Part shown: positions 45,154 to 53,881 of the stretch, piece after piece | Layout of the letters: the number at the start of each line of letters is the position of its first letter | Numbering within the stretch: position 1 is the first letter of the stretch | DNA from: JAKOWB01 sp038363005 | Lineage (GTDB): Bacteria; Pseudomonadota; Alphaproteobacteria; Kiloniellales; JACOMY01 | Length of the DNA: 64,000 nt | NCBI GenBank assembly: GCA_038363005.1 | Contig: JBBQBI010000006.1 | Coordinates: 124,001 to 188,000 of the forward strand | Reading direction: 5' to 3' | Notes under the pieces: generated by a model | Seen by the model: only the letters and a program-made list of their open reading frames with translations | Told to the model about the DNA's origin: nothing | Databases searched by the model: none | Position numbers and translations under genes: made by a program

Positions 45154-45183
45154 TGGCCATCGACACTCGCTAAAATTGCCAAC

Positions 45184-45579
45184 ATGTCTGTCGCAATCCG
45201 CCGTGCCCGCCAATTCCGCCGCAACGAGACAAAGGCTGAGCGCAAGCTCTGGAACGCACTGCGCGGCGGAAAGCTCGCTGGCCTCCGCTTCCGCCGCCAG
45301 CATCCGCTGGGCCGCTTTACCCTCGACTTCTACTGCGAAGCCCTGCGCCTCTGCGTCGAGGTGGACGGCGGGCAACATGACGGGCGCGAATTGGATATCG
45401 AGCGGACATCCCACCTGAACGCCCTCGGCATCGAGGTCGTGCGCTACTGGAACAACGAGGTGTTGGAGAACCTGGACGGCGTCTGGACTCACTTGAAGGG
45501 TGTGGTCGAGCAGCGGCGCAACCAACTTCCCTCACCCGGCCCGCTACGCGGACCACCCTCCCCCAAGGGGGAGGGTTAG
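45184..45579 (+). CDS. DUF559 (Vsr-like PD-(D/E)XK) endonuclease-fold protein, second copy
   Basis: A 131-residue paralogue of the protein at 36576. The putative active residues are Glu19 (AERKLW), Asp48 (FTLDFYCE), Glu59-x-Asp61 and Gln64 (VEVDGGQHDG); YWNNEVLENLDG follows. The last 16 or so residues (PSPGPLRGPPSPKGEG) are translated from the palindromic repeat that overlaps its 3' end, so the gene has taken its stop codon from the repeat. ATG 45184 is used; an upstream ATG at 45145 lies in the flanking repeat. It is inserted between the sox operon and dimethylglycine dehydrogenase. Confidence 0.87.
   Translation: MSVAIRRARQFRRNETKAERKLWNALRGGKLAGLRFRRQHPLGRFTLDFYCEALRLCVEVDGGQHDGRELDIERTSHLNALGIEVVRYWNNEVLENLDGVWTHLKGVVEQRRNQLPSPGPLRGPPSPKGEG
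45530..45578. repeat. palindromic repeat, family A (half element, CCCCC-AA-GGGGG subtype)
   Basis: ACCAACTTCCCTCACCCGG then CCCTCCCCCAAGGGGGAGGG: the left half of the element at 45032. It overlaps the last codons and stop of the DUF559 gene. Confidence 0.85.
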
Positions 45580-45688
45580 TTAACCTTCCCCGTGTCGCCA
45601 ACCGGCGGGCCGCTGTCGCGGGTGCAACGGACTTGGCCACCCGCCCCGGCAAAGGTAGCGGCGGATTTCCGGGAGGTTCGAGAAGCCT

Positions 45689-48133
45689 ATGAAGACCCAT
45701 GCGCGTGTGGTGGTGATCGGTGGTGGTGTCAACGGCGTCTCGGCGCTCTATCACCTGGCCAAGAAGGGCTGGACCGACGTGGTGCTGCTGGAGCGCACCG
45801 AGCTGACGGCCGGGTCCACCTGGCACGCCGCCGGCCTGCTGCCGCTGTTCAACATGAGCTATTCGGTTGGCCAGCTGCACCAGTATTCAGTCGAGCTCTA
45901 CAAGCGGCTGGAGGCCGAGACTGGCCAGGCGGTGTCGTTCCACAACACCGGCAACCTGCGCCTGGCGCGCAACCGCGACCGCATGGACGAGTACCGCAAC
46001 TACCAGTGCACGGCCGACACCATTGGCGTGGTCAGCCACATGATCGGCGTCGAGGAGATCAAAAAGCTCTGGCCGCTGATCAACACCGACGGCCTGGTCG
46101 GCGCCCTGTGGCACCCGACCGACGGCCACATCGCCCCGGTCGACGTCACCATGGCGCTGGCCAAGGGCGCCCGCATGCTGGGCGCCGAGATCTACCAGCA
46201 CACGCCCTGCAGCGGTATCGAGCGCAACGCTTCGGGCGAATGGGTGGTGATGACCCCGAAGGGCAACATCACCTGCGAGCACGTCATCTGCACTACCGGC
46301 AACTACGCCCGCCAGACCGCCAAGATGGTCGGCCTGGAGATCCCGGCGATCCCGGTCGAACACCAGTACATCGTCACCGACGTCGACCCGACCTTGAAGG
46401 CCTATCGCGACGCCGGCAACAAGGAGCTGCCGGTGCTGCGCGAGTCGGATTCGCAGTACTACCTGCGTGAGGAGCGCAACGGCTGGATCCTCGGCCCCTA
46501 TGAGAAGCATGCCCCGGCGCGCTTCATCGACGGCGTCGACAAGGGCTTCGAGAAGGACCTCTTCCCCGGCGACCTGGAGCGCCTGATGGTCCACGTCGAG
46601 GCCTGTATCCACCGCGTCCCCTCCTTCGAGGGCGCCGGCATCAAGGACATCGTCAACGGCCCGATCTCCTATACCCCGGACGGCAACCCCATGGTGGGCC
46701 CGGCCTTCGGGCTGCCGAACTTCTGGATCAGCGAGGGGCATTCCTTCGGCATCACCGCGGCCGGCGGCTCGGGCTGGCAGCTGGCCGAATGGATGGTCGA
46801 CGGCCAGCCGACGGTCGACATGACCGGCGTCGACCCGCGGCGCTTCGGCGTCACCACCAAGAAGTTCGCCAAGATCAAGAACGAGGAAGCCTACGAGCAC
46901 GTCTTCTTCATCCACTACCCGATGGAGGAGCGCCCGGCCGCGCGCCCGGCCAAGGCGCCGCCGATCTATGACCGGCTGGACCAGGCCGGCGCGGTCTGGG
47001 GCCAGCGCTTCGGCTGGGAGCGGCCCAACTGGTTCGCCCCCAAGGGCGTGGAGCGCAAGGACGACTATTCCTTCCGCCGCTCCAACTGGTTCAGCCACGT
47101 CGGCAACGAGGTCAAGGCGATGCGCGAGCGCGCCGGCCTGCTGGAGCTCTCCTCCTTCGCCAAGTACGAGGTCGAGGGTCCCGGCGCGCGTGCCTGGCTG
47201 GACTCCATCGTCGCCAACACCATCCCCAAGAGCGTCGGGCGCATGAGCCTGGCGCACTCGCTGTTCCCCTCCGGCTCGGTGCGCTCGGAGTACACCATCA
47301 GCCGCATGGCCGACGGCATGTACGGCGAGCGCTTCTACGTCGTCGGCCCGGGCGCGGCGCACGACATCGACTGGGACCTCTTCGTCAAGAATTCGCCGAA
47401 GGACGGCTCGGTCTTCGTCAAGGACCTGACCACCACCTTGGGCGTGCTGATCGTCGCTGGCCCGGAGGCGCGCAACGTCCTGCAGGAGCTGGCCGACGCC
47501 GACCTGTCCAACGCCGCCTTCCCCTGGCTGACGGCACAGGAGATCCCGGTCGGCTTCGCGCCTGGCGTCAAGGCGCTGCGCGTGAACTTCGTCGGCTCGC
47601 TGGGCTGGGAGCTGCACCACCCGATCGAGTACCAGATCCACCTTTACGAGGCGCTGATGGCGGCCGGCAAGAAGGTCGACATCGCCAACTGCGGCCTGCG
47701 CTCGATGGACTCCATGCGGCTGGAGAAGTCCTACCGCCTGTGGGGCACCGACCTGAACGCCGAGAACTCGATCCTGGAAGCCTCCATGGACCGCTTCGTG
47801 CGGCTGAACAAGGGTGCCTTCACCGGCCGCGAGGCGCTGATCGCCCAGCAGCAGAAGGGCGTTCCCAACCGCTACGTCACCATCGAGATCGACGCCGACG
47901 ACGCCGACCCCTTCGGCAACGAGCCGGTGTTCCTGGATGGCGAGGTGATCGGCCGCGGCACCGCCGGCGGCTATGGCCACCACATCAAGAAGTCGATCAT
48001 GCTGGGCTACGTGAAGAGCGACCTCGCCACCGTCGGCCGCGAGGTCAAGGTGCGGGTGCTGGATCAGCTGCGCCCAGCGCGGATCGTGGCAGAGAGCCCC
48101 TACGACCCGGAGAACGCGGCGCTGAAGGCGTAG
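45689..48133 (+). CDS. dimethylglycine dehydrogenase (FAD and GcvT domains)
   Basis: An 814-residue enzyme that demethylates N,N-dimethylglycine to sarcosine with transfer of the carbon to THF. Residues 7-35 are the FAD Rossmann motif (VVVIGGGVNGVSALYHLAKK); His46 in AGSTWHAAGL is the expected covalent FAD site. The oxidoreductase domain ends about residue 380, a DAO-linker (FAO_M) follows, and residues about 440-800 are the GCV_T folate domain (LELSSFAKYEVEGPGARAWL; NCGLRSMDSMRLEKSYRLWG). Electrons would go to ETF, not encoded here. A GGGAGG site lies about 12 bases upstream, and a strong terminator begins at its stop codon. Confidence 0.94.
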   Translation: MKTHARVVVIGGGVNGVSALYHLAKKGWTDVVLLERTELTAGSTWHAAGLLPLFNMSYSVGQLHQYSVELYKRLEAETGQAVSFHNTGNLRLARNRDRMDEYRNYQCTADTIGVVSHMIGVEEIKKLWPLINTDGLVGALWHPTDGHIAPVDVTMALAKGARMLGAEIYQHTPCSGIERNASGEWVVMTPKGNITCEHVICTTGNYARQTAKMVGLEIPAIPVEHQYIVTDVDPTLKAYRDAGNKELPVLRESDSQYYLREERNGWILGPYEKHAPARFIDGVDKGFEKDLFPGDLERLMVHVEACIHRVPSFEGAGIKDIVNGPISYTPDGNPMVGPAFGLPNFWISEGHSFGITAAGGSGWQLAEWMVDGQPTVDMTGVDPRRFGVTTKKFAKIKNEEAYEHVFFIHYPMEERPAARPAKAPPIYDRLDQAGAVWGQRFGWERPNWFAPKGVERKDDYSFRRSNWFSHVGNEVKAMRERAGLLELSSFAKYEVEGPGARAWLDSIVANTIPKSVGRMSLAHSLFPSGSVRSEYTISRMADGMYGERFYVVGPGAAHDIDWDLFVKNSPKDGSVFVKDLTTTLGVLIVAGPEARNVLQELADADLSNAAFPWLTAQEIPVGFAPGVKALRVNFVGSLGWELHHPIEYQIHLYEALMAAGKKVDIANCGLRSMDSMRLEKSYRLWGTDLNAENSILEASMDRFVRLNKGAFTGREALIAQQQKGVPNRYVTIEIDADDADPFGNEPVFLDGEVIGRGTAGGYGHHIKKSIMLGYVKSDLATVGREVKVRVLDQLRPARIVAESPYDPENAALKA

Positions 48134-48180
48134 GTAACAGCTTTCCCCATAGTTTCCTTGGGGAAAGCTGTTACCTCTTT
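48133..48180 (+). terminator. strong intrinsic terminator after dimethylglycine dehydrogenase
   Basis: A perfect 16-bp stem, GGTAACAGCTTTCCCC (48133-48148) against GGGGAAAGCTGTTACC (48160-48175), with an 11-base loop, followed by TCTTT. The stem begins on the last base of the stop codon. It separates the dehydrogenase transcript from the BHMT gene. Confidence 0.9.
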
Positions 48181-48297
48181 GTCATCCTGGACAAGGCGCG
48201 CAGCGCCGCAGATCCGGGACCCAGGGGACCGGGCGCGCTGGACCGCGCCTGGCCCCCTGGGTCCCGGCTCTCCGCTGCGCTCCGGCCGGGATGACAG
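48180..48297. repeat. palindromic repeat, family B
   Basis: GTCATCCTGG to CCGGCCGGGATGAC with inner CCCAGGGGACC/CCCCTGGG arms. It lies directly after the terminator in the 325-bp gap before the BHMT gene. Confidence 0.88.
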
Positions 48298-48458
48298 AAG
48301 TATTTTCAGGCTGCGCAGAAGAATTCCCAAGGGAGAGGGAGGGCTGATAGGGGAGCAGTAGACCGCTCCCCGAATGCATGAGTCTTTCTTCCTTACCCTT
48401 GCCCCCAGGCAAACGCGCCTATAATGGCCGTCGCGACTCACCCTGGAAGGCAGCCCCC
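48298..48458. other. intergenic region upstream of the BHMT gene
   Basis: The rest of the 325-bp gap. It has no coding signal and no clear palindrome apart from weak G-rich stretches. The BHMT promoter should lie here; TATAATGG at 48419-48426 is a possible -10 without a recognisable -35. GGAAGG near 48445 serves as the ribosome-binding site. Confidence 0.4.
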
Positions 48459-49502
48459 TTGGACAACCTCTTCCTGACTCTGCTGGCCGAGCGGCCCTGG
48501 CTGCTGGCCGATGGCGCCACCGGCACCAACCTCTTCGCCCTCGGCCTGGCCACTGGCGAGGCGCCCGACCTGTGGAACGAGCAGCAGCCCGACCAGGTGC
48601 GCCGGCACTACCAGAGCTTCATCGACGCCGGCTCCGACATCGTGCTGACCAACACCTTCGGCGGCACCGCCAACCGGCTGAAGCTGCACGGGGCACAGGA
48701 TCGCGTGCGGGCGATCAACCGCCTGGGCGCGGTGCTGCTGAAGGACCAGGCCTCGAAGGCCCGCCGTCCGGTGGTGGTCGCCGGCTCCATGGGGCCGACC
48801 GGGGACCTGTTCGAGCCGCTGGGGCCCATGACCCACGCGGCGGGCGTCGCCGCCTTCAAGGCACAGGCCGAGGGCCTGGCCGAGGGTGGCGCCGACGTGC
48901 TGTGGATCGAGACCATGTCGAGCCCGGACGAGATCAAGGCCGCGGTGGAGGGCGCCGCCAGCACCGGCCTGCCGGTGGTGGTCACGGTCTCCTTCGACAC
49001 CAACGGGCGCACCATGATGGGCGTGACGCCGGCGCAGTGGGCGGCGCTGGCGCATGCCCTGCCGACGCCGCTGGCCGGCTATGGCGGCAACTGCGGCATC
49101 GGCGCCTCGGAGCTGGTGGCCGCCTTGATCGGCCTGAAGCCAGCGACACAGCCGGGCGACGTGATCGTCGCCAAGTCGAACTGTGGCGTGCCGGCCTGGG
49201 TCGACGGCCAGATCAAGTACAGCGGCACGCCAGAGTTGATGGCCGACTACGCCCGCCTGGCGCGCGACGCCGGGGCGCGCGTCATCGGCGGCTGCTGCGG
49301 CACCACGCCGGCGCATGTCGCCGCCATGAAGGCCTCGCTCGAAGGCTACCAGCCAATCGAGACGCCGACCCTGGAAGCCGTGGTGGCGCGGCTGGGGCGG
49401 GTTTCCGACGCCACGCTGAAGCTCGGCCTCTTCGGTTTGGAGCCGGGCAGCGATGCAGGCGACGAGGGTGGTCGCCGGCGTCGCCGCAGGGCACAGTTCT
49501 AG
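48459..49502 (+). CDS. betaine-homocysteine S-methyltransferase (Hcy-binding domain)
   Basis: A 347-residue zinc methyltransferase. Cys212 (GGNCGIG) and Cys279-Cys280 (IGGCCGTTP) are the three zinc ligands; ADGATGTNLF at about 17-26 is the substrate-binding start. It would move a methyl group from glycine betaine, or another methyl donor of the family, to homocysteine, giving dimethylglycine and methionine. It starts at TTG 48459 after a good GGAAGG site; no ATG fits. Its position between dimethylglycine dehydrogenase and glyA supports the betaine donor. The C-terminus is basic (RRRRRRAQF). Confidence 0.9.
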   Translation: MDNLFLTLLAERPWLLADGATGTNLFALGLATGEAPDLWNEQQPDQVRRHYQSFIDAGSDIVLTNTFGGTANRLKLHGAQDRVRAINRLGAVLLKDQASKARRPVVVAGSMGPTGDLFEPLGPMTHAAGVAAFKAQAEGLAEGGADVLWIETMSSPDEIKAAVEGAASTGLPVVVTVSFDTNGRTMMGVTPAQWAALAHALPTPLAGYGGNCGIGASELVAALIGLKPATQPGDVIVAKSNCGVPAWVDGQIKYSGTPELMADYARLARDAGARVIGGCCGTTPAHVAAMKASLEGYQPIETPTLEAVVARLGRVSDATLKLGLFGLEPGSDAGDEGGRRRRRRAQF

Positions 49503-49566
49503 GCACCGGCGCCCGTATCTCCTCCCCTGTCCCGCGGGGGCCGTCGAGCCTCCACGAGGCAGTCCC

Positions 49567-50853
49567 ATGGACGATGTGCGTCCGCAGTCTTCGTCGCTTG
49601 CTAACCATTCCTCCCTGGCCCAGCAGGACCCGCTGATCTATCAGGCGCTGCAGGACGAGCGCCGCCGGCAGAACCGCCAGATCGAACTGATGGCGTCGGA
49701 AAACACCGTCAGCCCGGCGGTGCTCGAGGCCCTGGGTTCGGTGATCACCAACAAGTCGCTGGAGGGCTATCCCGGCAAGCGCTACCACGGCGGCGCCGAC
49801 TTCGCCGACGTGGTGGAGCAGGCCGCCATCGACCGCGCCAAGCAGCTGTTCAACTGCGCCTACGCCAACGTGCAGCCGCATTCCGGCACCCAGGCCAACC
49901 AGGCGGTGTTCCTCGCCCTGCTGCAGCCGCACGACCGCGTGCTGTCGATGAGCCTGGCGGCCGGCGGGCACTTGTCGCACGGCGCCGCGCCCAGCTATTC
50001 CGGCAAATGGTTCAATGCGCAGGGCTATGGCGTGGCGCGCGAGACCGGCCGGCTGGATTACGACGCCATCGAGGCCCAGGCGCTGGCGTTCCAGCCCAAG
50101 CTGCTGATCACCGGGGGTTCCGCCTATCCCCGCGTCATCGATTTCCAGCGGCTGCGCGCTATCGCCGACAAGGTCGGTGCCACCTTCCTGGTCGACATCG
50201 CGCACATCGCGGGCCTGGTGGCGACGGGCCATCACCCCTCGCCGCTGCCCATCGCCGACGTGGTGACCAGCACCACCACCAAGACGCTGCGCGGGCCCCG
50301 CGCCGGCCTGATCCTGACCAACCGCGCAGACCTGATGAAGAAGCTGCAGGCCGGCGTCTTCCCCGGGGTGCAGGGCGGCGTGCACCTGCCGGCGGTCGCC
50401 GGCAAGGCGGTGGCCCTGGCCGAGGCGCTGAAGCCGGAGTTCCGCGACTACATCGGCCGCGTCGTCGCCAACGCACGGGCGCTGGCCCACACGCTGGTGG
50501 AGCGCGGCATCACCGTGATCAGCGGCGGCACCGACACGCACCTGATCCTGATCGACGTGTCGAACCGGGGCCTGTTGGGCCAGCAGGCGCAGGACCTGCT
50601 CTATTCAGCCAACCTGACCTGCAACAAGAATCCGGTGCCCTTCGACAGCAACAATCCGGCCGAGTGGGTCGGCCTGCGCCTGGGCAGCCCCAGCGGCACC
50701 AGCCGCGGCTTCGGCGAAGACATCTTCGTCGAAATCGGCCACATGGTCGCCGACCTGCTCGACGACGCCGGCCGCGATCCGGCGGTGAAGGCAAGGGTGC
50801 TGGCGCGCGTGGCGGAGCTCTGCCGCGCGACGGAACCGTACCCGGGGTCATAA
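49567..50853 (+). CDS. glyA: serine hydroxymethyltransferase (GlyA)
   Basis: A 428-residue PLP enzyme converting glycine and methylene-THF to serine and THF. Lys239 (TSTTTKTLRGPRAG) forms the Schiff base; ASEN at 43-46, RYHGG and the VQPHSGTQANQAV loop are intact. It follows the BHMT gene by 64 bases with a GAGG site, probably in the same operon. As a neighbour of the demethylases it would use the glycine and methylene-THF they yield. A second housekeeping copy elsewhere is likely but cannot be seen here. Confidence 0.95.
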   Translation: MDDVRPQSSSLANHSSLAQQDPLIYQALQDERRRQNRQIELMASENTVSPAVLEALGSVITNKSLEGYPGKRYHGGADFADVVEQAAIDRAKQLFNCAYANVQPHSGTQANQAVFLALLQPHDRVLSMSLAAGGHLSHGAAPSYSGKWFNAQGYGVARETGRLDYDAIEAQALAFQPKLLITGGSAYPRVIDFQRLRAIADKVGATFLVDIAHIAGLVATGHHPSPLPIADVVTSTTTKTLRGPRAGLILTNRADLMKKLQAGVFPGVQGGVHLPAVAGKAVALAEALKPEFRDYIGRVVANARALAHTLVERGITVISGGTDTHLILIDVSNRGLLGQQAQDLLYSANLTCNKNPVPFDSNNPAEWVGLRLGSPSGTSRGFGEDIFVEIGHMVADLLDDAGRDPAVKARVLARVAELCRATEPYPGS

Positions 50854-50976
50854 ACCCTCTCCCTTGGGAGAGGGTGGTGAGCGGAGCGAACCGGGTGAGG
50901 GAGGTTGGTGCGACAGCCGCAAGATCGCACCGACCAAAATCCCTCACCCCAACCCTCTCCCAAGGGAGAGGGTGAG
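50854..50976. repeat. palindromic repeat, family A
   Basis: CCCTCTCCCTTGGGAGAGGG with GGGTGAGGG on the left, and CCCTCACCCC with CCCTCTCCCAAGGGAGAGGG on the right. It fills the gap between the convergent ends of glyA and the HAD hydrolase gene. Confidence 0.85.
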
Positions 50977-50985
50977 GCCGTTCGC

Positions 50986-51693
50986 TTAGTGCGCGTCCAG
51001 CCAGGCTTCCAGCGCGGCGATGGAGTCCAGCACCACGGTGGCCAGCGGGGCGAGGTCCTCCGCCATCGAGGTTCCCGTCAGCACGCCGATGGTGGCGCCA
51101 CAGCCGGCGCTGCGGCCCATCTCCATGTCGTGGCGGTTGTCGCCGATCACCGCCACGTCGGCCGGTGCCAGGCCGACAGCGGCGCAGAAGCCCTTGACCA
51201 TGCCGGGGGTCGGCTTGACGCCATGGCCGCTGTCGTAGCCAGCGACGAAATCCAGCAGGTGCAGCGACTGGAAGCGCTGCAGGATCGCCTTGGCGGCGCG
51301 CTCGTTGTCGCTGGTGGCGACGCCAAGTTTCAGGCCGCGCGCCTTGAGGCGGGCGAAGAAGGCGGCCAGGTCCAGCACGGGAAGCGAGGCGGGCACGCCC
51401 TCCTCGGCGAAGAAGCGATCCATGTGCTCGACCAGGCCGTCGCTGGACCAGGCGGACAGCATCGGGCCCCAGGCCTCGGCGATCTCGTGCGTGTTGCCCT
51501 GCGCCAGCAGGGTGCCGGCGCGGTAGCGGCCGGAGAGCGGATCCAGGCCGCCGTGCTCCAGCAGCCGCCGCGCCAGCGCGACGTCGCCGGCCGCGAGCTG
51601 CCGGGCGACGCCTTCATAGAGCGGCGCCCAGGTGGCGTGAAAATCCAGCAGCGTGCCGTCCTTGTCGAACAGCAGCCCCTTGATGGCGGACAT
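50986..51693 (-). CDS. HAD-superfamily hydrolase, phosphoglycolate-phosphatase-like
   Basis: A 235-residue haloacid dehalogenase-type phosphatase. Asp10 and Asp12 (LLFDKDGTLLD) are the nucleophile and acid/base; GVATSDNE, the HGVKPTPGM lysine and IGDNRHDMEMG complete the four motifs. A helical cap lies at about 17-80. The substrate is unknown; the Gph-like layout suggests a small phosphate ester. It starts 11 bases after the choV stop, so it may be the last gene of the choXWV operon. Confidence 0.88.
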   Translation of the reverse strand: MSAIKGLLFDKDGTLLDFHATWAPLYEGVARQLAAGDVALARRLLEHGGLDPLSGRYRAGTLLAQGNTHEIAEAWGPMLSAWSSDGLVEHMDRFFAEEGVPASLPVLDLAAFFARLKARGLKLGVATSDNERAAKAILQRFQSLHLLDFVAGYDSGHGVKPTPGMVKGFCAAVGLAPADVAVIGDNRHDMEMGRSAGCGATIGVLTGTSMAEDLAPLATVVLDSIAALEAWLDAH

Positions 51694-51704
51694 GATGACT
51701 CCCG

Positions 51705-52949
51705 TTACTGCGCCGCGGCGGCCTCGCCCGGCGTATCGTCGGCCCGCGTCTGGCGCAGGATGCCGCCATAGATCTCGTCGTCGCCGATGACGCCGGCGAA
51801 GCGGCCGGCCTCCTGCAGCAGCACGGGATTACCAGAGGCCTGCCGCAGGCGGATGACATCGCGCATCTTGATGCCGGTGGCCACCACGAAGCAGGTCTGC
51901 TCGGTCACCGGCGGGATCTCGCCACCGTCCCACACGACCGGGCGCAACGAGGTGGCGGCGTGGTGCGCGCCCTGCAGACCGCCGGCCGCGTCCAGTGTCA
52001 CGCCATAGTGGCCGCGCGCATCCAGCAGCAACGCCTGGCCGCTCGGCACCAGCTTGGCGCGCGGCGTCATCAGCGAGCCGCCGGTCAGCACCTTCAGCGG
52101 GTTCATGTGGGCGACGAAGTCGGCGACGTAGCCGTTGGCCGGGTTCAGCACGATCTCCTCGGGCTCGCCGTACTGCACGATGCGGCCGCCCTCCATGATG
52201 GCGATGTGGGTGCCGATCTTCAGCGCCTCGTCAAGGTCGTGGCTGACGAAGACGATGGTCTTCTTCACCGCCTGCTGCAGCTCCAGCAGCTCGTCCTGCA
52301 GGTGTTCGCGGATCAGCGGGTCGAGCGCAGAGAAGGGCTCGTCCATCAGCAGGATGTCGGCGTCGGTGGCGAAGGCGCGGGCCAGGCCGACGCGCTGCTG
52401 CATGCCGCCGGACAGCTGGTGGCCGTACTTGCCGGCCCACTGCTCGAGGCGCACTAGCTTCAGCTTCTCGTCGACGATCTTGTCGCGCTCGGGTTTCGGC
52501 ATGCCCTTCAGCTCCAGGCCCAGGCCGACGTTCTCGTGCACCGTGCGCCAGGGCAGCAAAGCGAACTGCTGGAACACCATGGCGACCTTGCCGCGACGCA
52601 ATGCGCGCAAGGTGGTCGCGTCGCAGTGCGCGACGTCGGTGCGCTCGCCAGCGTGGTTCACCCAGACCTCGCCGCGGGTGACCTTGTTGAGGCCGTTGAC
52701 GGCGCGCAGCAGGGTCGACTTGCCGGAGCCGGACAGGCCCATCAGCACGCAGATCTCGCCGCGCTCGATGGCGACCGAGGCGCCGGCGACGCCAATGACG
52801 CAGCCGGTGGCCTCCAGGATTTCGCCGCGATGCTTGCCGGCATCCAGCATGGCGATGGCCTCGGCCTGCTTCTTGCCGAAGACGATGTCGACGTTCTTGA
52901 ACTCGACGGCGATGTCCTTGGGGGCGATGTCCATCTGACCGTTGCTCAT
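51705..52949 (-). CDS. choV: choline ABC transporter ATP-binding protein (ChoV)
   Basis: A 414-residue ATPase. Walker A is at 71-79 (GLSGSGKST), the signature LSGGMQQR at 179-186 and Walker B LLMDEP at 200-205; SHD follows. The tail after about 280 (YVADFVAHMNPLKVLTGGSLM) and a CBS-like regulatory region match ChoV/ProV-type importers. The gene overlaps choW by 4 bases. The true start is the ATG at 52949; the longer open frame upstream is a shadow of choW. It drives import of choline, perhaps also betaine. Confidence 0.92.
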   Translation of the reverse strand: MSNGQMDIAPKDIAVEFKNVDIVFGKKQAEAIAMLDAGKHRGEILEATGCVIGVAGASVAIERGEICVLMGLSGSGKSTLLRAVNGLNKVTRGEVWVNHAGERTDVAHCDATTLRALRRGKVAMVFQQFALLPWRTVHENVGLGLELKGMPKPERDKIVDEKLKLVRLEQWAGKYGHQLSGGMQQRVGLARAFATDADILLMDEPFSALDPLIREHLQDELLELQQAVKKTIVFVSHDLDEALKIGTHIAIMEGGRIVQYGEPEEIVLNPANGYVADFVAHMNPLKVLTGGSLMTPRAKLVPSGQALLLDARGHYGVTLDAAGGLQGAHHAATSLRPVVWDGGEIPPVTEQTCFVVATGIKMRDVIRLRQASGNPVLLQEAGRFAGVIGDDEIYGGILRQTRADDTPGEAAAAQ

Positions 52950-53800
52950 TCGCCGCTCCCCTTCCTGCGCTGGCGGCAGATGCGGTCGAGCAGGATGGCG
53001 ATGATGACGATGGCCAGCCCCGACTCGTAGCCCATCGGGCCGTTGTTGGAATTCAACGCCCGCACCACCGGCACGCCAAGGCCCGGCGCGCCGACCAGCG
53101 CGGCGATCACCACCATGGACAGCGAGAGCATGATGCACTGGGTGACGCCGGCCATGATGGTCGGCATGGCCTGCGGGATCTCCACCTTCCACAGCAGCTG
53201 GCGCTTGGTGGCGCCAAAGGCCTCGCCGGCCTCGATCAGCGGCTTGGGCACGGCGGAGATGCCAAGGTAGGTCAGGCGGATCGGCGAGGGGATGGCGAAG
53301 ATCAAGGTCGCCACCAGGCCGGGCACGAAGCCCAGGCCGAAGAGCACCAGCGCCGGGATCAGATAGACGAAGGTCGGGATGGTCTGCATCAGGTCCAGCA
53401 CCGGCCGCAGGGCGGCCCAGAGCCAAGGCCGGTGCGCCGCGGCGATGCCGATCGGCACGCCGATGGCCATCGAGGCGGTGGTGGCATAGAGGATCAGCGC
53501 CAGGGTGGCCGTGGTCTCGTCCCAGTAGCCCAGGTTGACCACCAGGATCAGCGACAGCACCGTGCCGACCACCAGGACGATGGAGCGCTGCATGTACCAG
53601 GCGAAGCCGGCAATGGCCGCGATCAGCAGCAGCGGCGGGCACCACTGCAGCGCATCGACGGTGGCGACGATGGTGCCCTTGACCACGTCGGAGAAGACGT
53701 TGATCGGCCCGGCCAGCGCGCTGGCGATCCAATCGATGACATCCTTAACCCACATGCCCAGCGGGATCTTGATGTCCTTGCCGGTCAGCCAGTCTTCCAT
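52946..53800 (-). CDS. choW: choline ABC transporter permease (ChoW)
   Basis: A 284-residue inner-membrane permease. The N-terminus IKIPLGMWVKDVIDWIAS is characteristic of ChoW, and about six to seven hydrophobic helices follow. The ABC docking loop is in EAGEAFGATKRQLLWKVEIP, with the EAA-type motif. It overlaps choV by 4 bases and is preceded by an intercistronic hairpin after choX. Confidence 0.92.
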   Translation of the reverse strand: MEDWLTGKDIKIPLGMWVKDVIDWIASALAGPINVFSDVVKGTIVATVDALQWCPPLLLIAAIAGFAWYMQRSIVLVVGTVLSLILVVNLGYWDETTATLALILYATTASMAIGVPIGIAAAHRPWLWAALRPVLDLMQTIPTFVYLIPALVLFGLGFVPGLVATLIFAIPSPIRLTYLGISAVPKPLIEAGEAFGATKRQLLWKVEIPQAMPTIMAGVTQCIMLSLSMVVIAALVGAPGLGVPVVRALNSNNGPMGYESGLAIVIIAILLDRICRQRRKGSGE

Positions 53801-53836
53801 CGCGCTTGCCCCTTCCCCGCGGCCCCCCGGCCGAAG

Positions 53837-53868
53837 CGGCGGTCGGGCGCCGGGGCGCCCGACCGCCG
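53837..53868 (-). promoter_or_regulatory. intercistronic hairpin between choX and choW
   Basis: A perfect 15-bp GC stem, CGGCGGTCGGGCGCC against GGCGCCCGACCGCCG, with a 2-base loop and no T-run. It lies between the choX stop and the choW start. Such hairpins after the binding-protein gene usually protect or partly end the mRNA so that the binding protein is made in excess. Confidence 0.75.
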
Positions 53869-53881
53869 TCGCTTGCAGCCC

